NCBI RefSeq assembly: GCF_015163075.1
Contig: NZ_JADDXU010000020.1
Location: forward strand, 1 to 64,000
Direction of reading: 5' to 3'
Source of the DNA: Streptomyces justiciae
Lineage (GTDB): Bacteria; Actinomycetota; Actinomycetes; Streptomycetales; Streptomycetaceae
DNA: 64,000 nucleotides
Shown: positions 22,808 to 30,172 of the stretch, piece after piece
Position numbering within the stretch: the stretch's first letter is position 1
Layout of the letters: the number at the start of each line of letters is the position of its first letter
Notes under the pieces: generated by a model
Told to the model about the DNA's origin: nothing
The model's input: the letters and a program-made list of their open reading frames with translations, nothing else
Databases searched by the model: none
Program-made: the position numbers and the translations under genes

Positions 22808-23631
22808 TGCTCTCCTAGCAGACGGTCCAGCAGGCCCTTCGACTCCAGTGGGGACAGGGCCTGTGCTCGCAGCATCGCATACTTGCGGGCGAGGATGGAC
22901 ACCTCATCTGCGTCGGAGACCCATTGGCTGCCTCGCTGGCCTTCGATATAGGCCAGGTGCTGATGGTCGGCGGTTTCGAGGAGGACGAAGGGGCCGTTCA
23001 GCCCGGCGTGGGAGGGGCTCGCCATCGGCAGGAACTGCAGTGACACGCATGGCAGTTCAGCGCACGCTCGTAGGTGTTGAAGCTGTTCTGCGCGGACTTC
23101 GGCGCCGCCGATCGCCAAGTACAGCACCGGCTCCCAGACTACGAAGCTGAGGGTAGGCGGAGTCGCGCGCTGCAAGATCTCCTGGCGCTCGACGCGTGCC
23201 GCTGTCTTGGTCTGGATCTCCTCCTCGCCGTGCGCCGGAACGCGCTCTCGGAGGACCGTCTCCGCGTACGTCCGCGTCTGAAGCAGGCCTGGAAGCACCT
23301 GGTTGGCATAGAGGGACAACGCGATCGCCTCCCGCTCATGCTCCATATAAAGCTCGGCCCACATCGGGAACTGGTCGATCTCCGGCAGGTTGGCCACGCC
23401 CGCCGACAGCATCCCCTTGGTGTCCAGGATCTCGTCCAACAGCCGTGCCAGATCCGGCTTCAGGGCTCGCCGGCCCTGCTCGATCGACGCGATCGTCTCC
23501 TCATCCAGCCCGACGAGCGCGCCCAGCGCACTCTGCGTGTAGCCCGCTGCCCGGCGCGCCGCGCCGAGTTGCTTGCCCAGCATCTTCATCGAGGTCAGAT
23601 TCTTCGGCCGCGGCGGCTTCTTCGCGCTCAT
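22804..23631 (-). CDS. XRE-family regulator with DUF5753 domain
   Basis: A 275-residue regulator. The HTH (LGKQLGAARRAAGYTQSALGA) is in residues ~15-75 and the DUF5753 ligand/partner domain fills the rest (WAELYMEHEREAIAL; SLYANQVLPGLLQT). NCBI calls this type an Scr1-family antitoxin-like transcriptional regulator. It is co-transcribed with DUF397 and is divergent from an ATPase-like regulator, a recurring three-gene module in Streptomyces. ATG 23631 (MSAKKPPRPKN) was chosen over an upstream in-frame start because it begins at the conserved part. Confidence 0.88.
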   Translation of the reverse strand: MSAKKPPRPKNLTSMKMLGKQLGAARRAAGYTQSALGALVGLDEETIASIEQGRRALKPDLARLLDEILDTKGMLSAGVANLPEIDQFPMWAELYMEHEREAIALSLYANQVLPGLLQTRTYAETVLRERVPAHGEEEIQTKTAARVERQEILQRATPPTLSFVVWEPVLYLAIGGAEVRAEQLQHLRACAELPCVSLQFLPMASPSHAGLNGPFVLLETADHQHLAYIEGQRGSQWVSDADEVSILARKYAMLRAQALSPLESKGLLDRLLGEQ

Positions 23632-23676
23632 GCTGGTCTCAATCCCCCAGGGCACACGTACGTCACCGGGTAGGAG

Positions 23677-23699
23677 CCCGTACAAAAAATCTGTACGGG
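23677..23699. promoter_or_regulatory. 23-bp palindrome between the divergent XRE and ATPase-like genes
   Basis: CCCGTACA and TGTACGGG form perfect 8-bp arms around a 7-bp A-rich centre. It lies 46 bases before the XRE start and 22 before the ATPase-like start, a good position for an operator controlling both. Confidence 0.6.
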
Positions 23700-23720
23700 T
23701 TCACTCGGTGATCCACCGTA

Positions 23721-24164
23721 GTGACTCTGCGCGACATTCGTCCCGTGAACGAGGAAAGCCAACTTCCCTATCAGCGCGACCAGTTCTACGCCCGGGACCG
23801 CAGATCCGTGCCCGCTGCCAGGAGGTTGGTCCAGTGGGCGCTGATCTACTGGGGGCTCGGCGGCTGGGAGCGGGGCGAGGACGTGTCGCTGTGCGTGAGC
23901 GAGCTCGCGACCAACGCCCTGCTGCACGGGGCGCCGCCGGGGCGGGGGTTCCTGCTGCGGGTGCGGTACGACGGTGACGTCTTACGGGTCGAGGTGCACG
24001 ACAGCGGCGGCGGGGAGCCGTGCGTGCCGGACCAGGCCGACGAGGGCGGGCGCGGGCTGTTTCTCGTGGCGGCGCTCGCCGACAAGTGGGGGGTGGGACA
24101 GCGGGACCCCGGCAAGGTGGTGTGGTGCGAGTTCGTCCACCCTGCCGGGGTCCTGCTCAGCTAG
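23721..24164 (+). CDS. ATP-binding (HATPase_c_2, anti-sigma RsbW-like) regulatory protein
   Basis: A 147-residue single GHKL ATPase domain of the RsbW/SpoIIAB kind. The N box is LCVSELATNALLHG, the G1 box VEVHDSGGGEP, and the G2 box EGGRGLFLVAAL. Such proteins bind ATP and act as anti-sigma factors or partner-switch kinases. It forms a module with the divergent DUF5753/DUF397 pair. The start is a GTG; another GTG 24 bases downstream is possible. Its stop lies 4 bases from the end of the convergent M23 gene. Confidence 0.82.
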   Translation: MTLRDIRPVNEESQLPYQRDQFYARDRRSVPAARRLVQWALIYWGLGGWERGEDVSLCVSELATNALLHGAPPGRGFLLRVRYDGDVLRVEVHDSGGGEPCVPDQADEGGRGLFLVAALADKWGVGQRDPGKVVWCEFVHPAGVLLS

Positions 24165-24167
24165 TTG

Positions 24168-25577
24168 TCACGCGCAGTTGTGCGCCCCGCTCGTGCTCGA
24201 CGCGACCACCACGTCCGCGCCGCCGAGGGCGGTGAGGTGGAGGGCGTTGACCGTCAGGCCGTTCGGGGTTTTCAGTTGTTCGTTGACCACCAGTTTCGCG
24301 GTCGGGCCGAGGTCGATGGAGTAGTTGGGGACGTTCGGGACCGTGATCGGGGTGCCCGCGATCGTGAGTTTCAGGTCCGTCGCGCCGGTGCTTGCCTCGC
24401 AGGTGCTCTTCGAGGTGGCCGTCACGCCTGTCGCCTCTACGACCGGGAGGCCGGGGAGGCCCAGACTGACCTTGGTCAGGGTCGACTTGGCCGTTGTGGT
24501 GCTCGGGCCGGTCGCGGTGGTGACGTCGGCGCACAGGGCGTCCGCCGTCAGGACCAGGGCGCTGATGTTCTGGGTGCAGGGCGGGGCGGTCGTCTTCGCG
24601 TCCGCCGTGCGGACCTCGCCGGTGTCGGGAGTGGGCGCTATGACGACCGGGAGGACCAGGACGGGGACGGTGGCCGAGAGGCCGTACGCCCTGCCCGTGA
24701 CGTACTGGAGCTTGAGTTCGGCTGTCGCCTCGGATGCCTTGTAGGCCTCGTCGCCCGCGAAGGTCGCCTTCAGTGGCACGGTGGCTGAGTCGGTCAGTGG
24801 CTGAGCCACTTTCTCGATGGTGCAGGTCGCCTTGCCCTCGGCGGTCGTCTTCGCCTTGCAGGATTGGTTCGCGCCCAGCGCGAGGGTGACCTCGCGGTCC
24901 GCCACCGGGGTGCCGGACTCCTTCTCCTTGAGCGTGGCCGACAGGGGCGCCGGGGAGCCGTTGGCGATCGTCGCCGGGCCGTCGTAGGTCAGCGCCGTGT
25001 CCTTCTGGACCGGCGGTTCGGGCTCGCCCGGGTCGCCGTCGCAGCCGTTGGTGCTGGTGATGAACTTCTCGCCGTACTCGCCGGGATACGGCGTCAGGAC
25101 CTTGCCCTCCAGCTCGATGTCCTGGTGGACGCCGTTGAGCTCCTGCTCGTAGTGCAGGTGCGGGCCGGTGACATTGCCGGTGCTGCCGACCGTGCCGATC
25201 AGCCGGCCCTGCTCGACCTGGGTGCCGTCCGGGACCTCGTAGGTGGCGAGGTGCATGTACTCGGTGATCCAGCCGTCGCCGTGGTCGATCCTGATGTACT
25301 GGCCACCGCCGCCGGGCTGGTTGTGCCGGGTCGCGGTGCCCGCGGCCGAGGCGAGCACCGGCGAACCGGGGGTCGTCTTGCCGTCGGAGCGGACGAAGTC
25401 CAGGACGTTTCCGTGGCCCGGGTAGGTCGAGTACGTCCACTGGGACTCGCACTCGAAGGGGGCCAGGAAGGCCGGTTTGGCCAGCGGGGCCGGTTCGTCG
25501 GCGGCCACCGCCGTGGTCGGTACCGCCAGGGCCAGTGCCGTGAGCAGGCCCGTCAGTAATCTGTTGCGCTTCCTCAT
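24168..25577 (-). CDS. Secreted M23 peptidase-like protein with choice-of-anchor P domain
   Basis: A 469-residue exported protein. A signal peptide (MRKRNRLLTGLLTALALAVP) precedes an LysM-free M23/LytM-like region (residues ~35-160) with YIRIDHGDGWITEYMHLA and GPHLHYEQ; the histidines of the second metal motif (HLH) are present. An Ig-like repeat domain (LTYDGPATIANGSPAPLSA) and a choice-of-anchor P domain follow. It probably acts on peptidoglycan at the surface. The C-terminal half is closely similar to that of the next gene. The ATG was chosen with GGGGGACG upstream over a GTG 21 bases earlier. Confidence 0.72.
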   Translation of the reverse strand: MRKRNRLLTGLLTALALAVPTTAVAADEPAPLAKPAFLAPFECESQWTYSTYPGHGNVLDFVRSDGKTTPGSPVLASAAGTATRHNQPGGGGQYIRIDHGDGWITEYMHLATYEVPDGTQVEQGRLIGTVGSTGNVTGPHLHYEQELNGVHQDIELEGKVLTPYPGEYGEKFITSTNGCDGDPGEPEPPVQKDTALTYDGPATIANGSPAPLSATLKEKESGTPVADREVTLALGANQSCKAKTTAEGKATCTIEKVAQPLTDSATVPLKATFAGDEAYKASEATAELKLQYVTGRAYGLSATVPVLVLPVVIAPTPDTGEVRTADAKTTAPPCTQNISALVLTADALCADVTTATGPSTTTAKSTLTKVSLGLPGLPVVEATGVTATSKSTCEASTGATDLKLTIAGTPITVPNVPNYSIDLGPTAKLVVNEQLKTPNGLTVNALHLTALGGADVVVASSTSGAHNCA

Positions 25578-25594
25578 CGTGAACGTCCCCCGTT

Positions 25595-27697
25595 TCACGC
25601 GCAGTTGTAGGCGTCGCTCGCGGCCGACGCGATGGTCACGTCCACGCCGCCCGCCGCCGTCAGGTGGGCCGCGTTGACCGTGATGCCGTTCGCCGTCTTG
25701 ATCTGCTCGTTGATCACGAGCTTGGCGGCCGGGCCCAGGTCGATCGCGTAGTTCGGCAGGTCACCGACGTCGACCGGGGTGCCGGCGATCGTCAGCTTCA
25801 GGTCCGTGGTGCCGGTGGTGGCCGTGCAGCTGCTGGTCGAGGTCGCCGTGACGCCGGAGAGGGCGACCACCGGCAGGCCGGGCAGGCCGATCCGGGCGTC
25901 CTCCACGTTCGCGGTCGACGAGGCGCTGCTCGGGCCGATCTTCGTCTCCACCTTCGCGCAGAGCGTGTTGGCGGACAGGACCAGGAGGTTGATGGGTGTC
26001 GCGCAGGCCGGGGCCACCGTCTTGGCGTCCGCCGCGCGGACCACGCCGGTGTCCGGGGTGGGGGCGATGCCGATCGGCAGGGTCAGGACCGGGATCTGCG
26101 CGGAGAGGCCGAACGCCCGGCCCGACACGTACTGGAGCTTCAGCTCGGCCGTCGCCTCGGAGGCCTTGTACGCCTCGTCGCCCGCGAAGGTCGCCTTGAG
26201 TGGCACGGTGGCTGAGCCGGTCAGTGGCTGAGCCACTGCCGCGATGGTGCAACTCGCCTTGCCCTGCGCGTCGGTGTTCGCCTTGCAGGTCTGGAGATGG
26301 TCCGTCGGGCCGAGGGCCAGGGTGACCTCGCGGTCGGCGACCGGGGTGCCGGACTCCTTCTCCTTGAGCGTGGCCGAGAGGGTCGCCGGGGAGCCGTTGG
26401 AGACGGTCGCCGGGCCGTCGTACGTCAGGGCCGTGTCCTTCTGGACCGGCGGCTGGGTGCCGCCCTGGCCCACGTCCAGGAAGTCGTTGTCGAGGTCGAG
26501 GGTGATACCGCCGTACGTCTCCTTGTTCGGGTCGTCCGCAGTCGGGCCGTCGTACTGCTTGACCCGCTGGTGGTTCGCCCACATGTCCGCCGGGATCACC
26601 CGGTCCTCGGTCGTCGCCACCTCGTCCCAGCGGGCGAAGTTGATGACGTCCGGCTGGACATAGCCCCCCGTGTTCGCCGCGACCAGGTCGGCGGCGAGCG
26701 AGGTGGCGCTGCCGTAGGCGCCGGAGCGGTAGCCCAGTTCGTGGATCGTGGTGGTCCAGGACTGGAGGAAGGCCAGGACCTTTTCCTTGCCGGAGTTGTA
26801 GTGCTCCATGTTGTAGTAGAGGACCGAGCCCGCCGGGAGGCCGTAGTTCTGCGCCTGCGCGACCGCGTCCCGGGCGGATGCGGCGCCCTCGGGGACCGGG
26901 TCGGTGATCGGGACACAGTCGCCTGTGCAGCTGCCCGAACCGGCCTCCGCCTGCGGTCCGACGTAGATCGGGATGAACCGCCAGCCGTTGGTGTACTGCG
27001 TCTGCACCCACTCGGCGCTCGCCTGGTCCTTGCAGCCCGCGTTGACGCCGCCGATGTAGAAGCCGATCGCGCCGTACGGCGACTCCGCCTTCCAGGCGTT
27101 CATGATGTCGGTCGACGGGGCGGCGCAGCGGTCGAAGCCCTTGCCCTGGTAGGAGGTGGCGTCGGCGGGGACGGCCTGGACCGAGACGCCGGGGGCCTTG
27201 GTGCCGACGGTGGCGGCCGGGGAGGCCTTGTCCGCCGGGAGGCCGGCACTCGCGAGGATCTTCTTGATCCCGGCCCGGTTCTCGCCGTAGGAGGCGGTGA
27301 CAGCGATGTCGTCGGCCGTCGCCCAGTAGGTGTGCGAGGTGCGGTTCTCGGAGACGCGCTCTTCGGTGGTGCTGGCGCCCGGCTCCAGCACCAGCGCCTC
27401 GGTGCGGCCCAACACGTCCGCCGGGCAGTTCTGTTGGGCGTTCACCGCCGGCTTGCCCAGGTACACGGCGTGGCGGTCGTAGCGGACGCAGGTGTCGGGG
27501 TTCTCGGCGAGGTCGATGACGTCCCAGTCGGCGGGGACGGTGAAGGTGTGGCCGCGGTAGGCGACTTGGGTGGTGTCGGAGGCCGCTGAGGCTTGAGTCG
27601 GGTTGCCCAGCGCGGTGACGGTGAGTGTGGTCGCGGCGGTGAGCGCCAGCAGCGCGCCGCGTACCGAGCGTGCGGAACGTATGGATCTGCGTTGGAT
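25595..27697 (-). CDS. Secreted DUF1906 glycoside hydrolase-like protein with choice-of-anchor P domain; start codon non-canonical
   Basis: About 700 residues. The signal peptide is clear (QRRSIRSARSVRGALLALTAA, then ASAASDTTQ), followed by a DUF1906 (Rv2525c-like) TIM-barrel region near residues ~160-425 (KGFDRCAAPS; AIGFYIGG; IPIYVGPQ), an Ig-like repeat (LTYDGPATVSNGSPATLSA) and a choice-of-anchor P C-terminus. No ATG, GTG or TTG lies between the ribosome-binding site GGGGGAAG (27713-27706) and the signal peptide; ATC at 27697, 8 bases after it, is proposed as the start. An upstream TTG would give a long non-secretory extension. DUF1906 proteins may cleave glycans, unproven here. Confidence 0.7.
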   Translation of the reverse strand: MQRRSIRSARSVRGALLALTAATTLTVTALGNPTQASAASDTTQVAYRGHTFTVPADWDVIDLAENPDTCVRYDRHAVYLGKPAVNAQQNCPADVLGRTEALVLEPGASTTEERVSENRTSHTYWATADDIAVTASYGENRAGIKKILASAGLPADKASPAATVGTKAPGVSVQAVPADATSYQGKGFDRCAAPSTDIMNAWKAESPYGAIGFYIGGVNAGCKDQASAEWVQTQYTNGWRFIPIYVGPQAEAGSGSCTGDCVPITDPVPEGAASARDAVAQAQNYGLPAGSVLYYNMEHYNSGKEKVLAFLQSWTTTIHELGYRSGAYGSATSLAADLVAANTGGYVQPDVINFARWDEVATTEDRVIPADMWANHQRVKQYDGPTADDPNKETYGGITLDLDNDFLDVGQGGTQPPVQKDTALTYDGPATVSNGSPATLSATLKEKESGTPVADREVTLALGPTDHLQTCKANTDAQGKASCTIAAVAQPLTGSATVPLKATFAGDEAYKASEATAELKLQYVSGRAFGLSAQIPVLTLPIGIAPTPDTGVVRAADAKTVAPACATPINLLVLSANTLCAKVETKIGPSSASSTANVEDARIGLPGLPVVALSGVTATSTSSCTATTGTTDLKLTIAGTPVDVGDLPNYAIDLGPAAKLVINEQIKTANGITVNAAHLTAAGGVDVTIASAASDAYNCA

Positions 27698-28143
27698 GTT
27701 GATGACTTCCCCCGTGGTTGTGGTGTCGGCTCGTCCGGGCCGATGCGACTCGGAGTTACCACGGGGAGCGTGGCGGGGGTGTTGTGTATCGGTCAACGAC
27801 ACGGGTGGGAGGGGCGGGACTAACCGGACGCCGTTACGGGCGAGTAAAGCCCGGGGCGGTTGCGGAGCGCCGCCTTGATGTGTGCGAAGCGTGGTGTGGG
27901 GGGTTGGTGAAGCCCGGGGTCCCGTCCGGGATGCGGAGGGGCTCTTGGGGCTCGGGTGCACCAGGTCTTCACAGGCGACGCACGGCGGGACTTGTCCGGA
28001 TGAGGACCGCGGCGGGAGATGTTCCGGGGGGCCGGGCTCCGGTCGGCATGAGAATGAGGGGCGGTCCGGTGCTAGCAGCCCGCTCCAACTGGGGTCGCCC
28101 GCTACGGTGTTGAGCACGCGACGGCAACATCAAGGGGGCCGGG
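27698..28143. other. Divergent gap between the DUF1906 and ATPase genes
   Basis: 446 bases without a supported gene. It separates the DUF1906 gene, transcribed leftward, from the ATPase gene, transcribed rightward, so at least two promoters are expected. AAGGGGG precedes the ATPase ATG and TACGGT lies about 40 bases before it. No repeat or palindrome stood out. Confidence 0.5.
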
Positions 28144-30063
28144 ATGACCGACGGGCCGCTGCTTGCGCAGCTGAACTTCGGGCGTGAGGATGCCGAACGG
28201 GACGCGACCGAAGGGCTGTTGCTGCGCGGCGGCTTCCTGGAGAACGCCGCCTACCGGGGTGCCCTGAGCGGACGGAAGATGCTGATCATCGGCCGCAAAG
28301 GATCCGGGAAGAGCGCCATCTGCATGCGGCTGATGTCTGACGGCGGGCACGACGGGGACAAGATCCTGATCACCCCGGACGAGGCGGCGGGCGAGGAGAT
28401 CCGGCGGTTCGAGCTGCAGGGGCTGCCCGGAGACTCGGCCAAGGAGCTGATCTGGCGGTATGTCTTCGCTGTTCACGCGGCCCGGCACATCGTGGCCCAC
28501 GCCAAGGGCGCGCATGCCGGGCACAGACTCGACTCGGTCAAAGCGCTCGGGCGGTTCCTCAAGCAGAACGGCGAGTCCCCGGACGCGACGCCCGGCAATG
28601 GTCGACTGGGGGAACGGCTGGCCCAAGGGGCACGGGGGCTGCAGACCTCCCTCGCGCTGGAGGCGTTCGGAGTCAAGGCAAGCATGGATCTCGGGCAGCC
28701 GTCGTCCTCCGAAGGCGCCGGAGCGCTCAAGCAGTTGGAGGTCGTCGAGCAGGGCGTGGTGAAGGCCTTCGGTGAACTGGGGTGCGACGGTGACGTCCAC
28801 GCCCCGTTGTTGCTCATGGTCGACCAGCTGGAGCGGGTGTGGTCCGCCGAGCCGGACAGCAACTCCATGGTGATCGGGCTGCTGCTGGCGGCGAAGCACG
28901 CGGCGAGCCAGTACGGGCGCTCGGTGCGGTTTCTGCTGTTCCTGCGCGCCGACATCTACGACTCGCTGTCCTTCGGGGAGGGCGACAAGTTCCATGGCGA
29001 CGAACTGCGGATCGTCTGGACCCAGCAGGCTCTGAAGGACCTCGTGCTGGCCCGGGCCAGGGCGTCCGTCAGGGAGGAGTTGAGCGAGGAACGGCTGTGG
29101 AAGGACCTGTTCCCGGCGACCGTCGAGGGAGAGGACACCGCGACGTATCTCCTGCGCCATTGTCTGCCACGGCCGCGTGACGCCATCCAGTTTCTCAACG
29201 CCTGCCAGGACGAAGCAGGGTTGAAGGGCCAGCGGGAGCGGATCACCGAGGCGGATGTCGATCAGGCCGGGCGGCAGTTCTCCACCTGGAAGCGGAAGGA
29301 CCTGGCCTCCGAGTACGAGGTGGCCCATCCCTTCCTCAAACACCTCTTTCTGTTGTTCGAGAACACGGGGTACGTCGTCTCCCGCAGCACCCTCGCCACT
29401 CGCTACGAGGCCGCGGCCGCGTCGATCCACGCGAAGTTCCCCGCATACGTCGACACGTTGACGCTCACCGGGATCATCGGCGTGCTCTACGAGGTGGGTT
29501 TCCTCGGAGTGCGACGTGGCAACGACGTGGTCTTCGCCGACGGCCACCACCTGCCGGTCCAGCCGCACGAGACCGAGTTCCAGATCCACCCCTGTTTCCG
29601 GGCCGCGCTCGGCGCGACCAGCGCCACGGACCTGCGGCACTATGAACCGCGGTTCTCGGACGAACGGCTCGCGTCCGGCAGTCTCACGGCGTCGGGAAGC
29701 TCCCCGCTCAACCGCGACGACCGGCTGCTCCGGGCCGTCGCGAGCTCCTGCCGCTCCATCCTCGGCCAGATCGAACGCGCCGTGCAGCTGACCCGGGCCG
29801 TGAGCGACGAGATCGGTCAGCGGATCGGGCGCGTCCTCGACGACGTCAACCGCATTCCTCCCGGATCCGCTCGGTCCAACGGGGTGGACGTGGACGAGTA
29901 TCTGCACTCCACCGCCCGCTACTTCAGAACCCTCGCCGTGCAACTCAGCGCCGGCAGCCTGGGCGCCGACCGCGTCGCGGACCGCCTCGAAGCGGAGGCC
30001 CGGCGACTGATCCGCCTGGCGGGCGGCGCGCAGGGCAGCACGGGGGACTCCCTGGGACCGTGA
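28144..30063 (+). CDS. P-loop ATPase of the Sll1717 type
   Basis: A 639-residue ATPase. The N-terminus LNFGREDAERD leads to Walker A GRKGSGKS (residues 50-57) and Walker B LLLMVDQLE (Asp near 225). The opening and Walker block match the P-loop ATPases annotated as the Sll1717 family, which resemble STAND/AAA-like regulatory ATPases. The region after residue ~280 is helical, and the C-terminal ~100 residues (LGQIERAVQLTRAVSDEI...) look like a coiled helical bundle. No effector domain was recognised. ATG follows AAGGGGG. The gene is 110 bases before a Ser/Thr kinase gene on the same strand, and the two probably act together. Confidence 0.68.
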   Translation: MTDGPLLAQLNFGREDAERDATEGLLLRGGFLENAAYRGALSGRKMLIIGRKGSGKSAICMRLMSDGGHDGDKILITPDEAAGEEIRRFELQGLPGDSAKELIWRYVFAVHAARHIVAHAKGAHAGHRLDSVKALGRFLKQNGESPDATPGNGRLGERLAQGARGLQTSLALEAFGVKASMDLGQPSSSEGAGALKQLEVVEQGVVKAFGELGCDGDVHAPLLLMVDQLERVWSAEPDSNSMVIGLLLAAKHAASQYGRSVRFLLFLRADIYDSLSFGEGDKFHGDELRIVWTQQALKDLVLARARASVREELSEERLWKDLFPATVEGEDTATYLLRHCLPRPRDAIQFLNACQDEAGLKGQRERITEADVDQAGRQFSTWKRKDLASEYEVAHPFLKHLFLLFENTGYVVSRSTLATRYEAAAASIHAKFPAYVDTLTLTGIIGVLYEVGFLGVRRGNDVVFADGHHLPVQPHETEFQIHPCFRAALGATSATDLRHYEPRFSDERLASGSLTASGSSPLNRDDRLLRAVASSCRSILGQIERAVQLTRAVSDEIGQRIGRVLDDVNRIPPGSARSNGVDVDEYLHSTARYFRTLAVQLSAGSLGADRVADRLEAEARRLIRLAGGAQGSTGDSLGP

Positions 30064-30172
30064 GGCGCCGGAAGAGCGGGGCCGTGCGGAGGCGGAGGCG
30101 CCATACTCGTAAGGGAGTTACCGGCCAGGCCGTCGCGCGGCAGTGGCTGTGCGCCGACTGGGGAGGACACTG

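Noticed and set aside
27600..28100. A BldN promoter (CGTAAC...CGTTGA) on the minus strand near 27800
   Set aside because: The two elements are 34 bases apart, far more than the ~16 needed.
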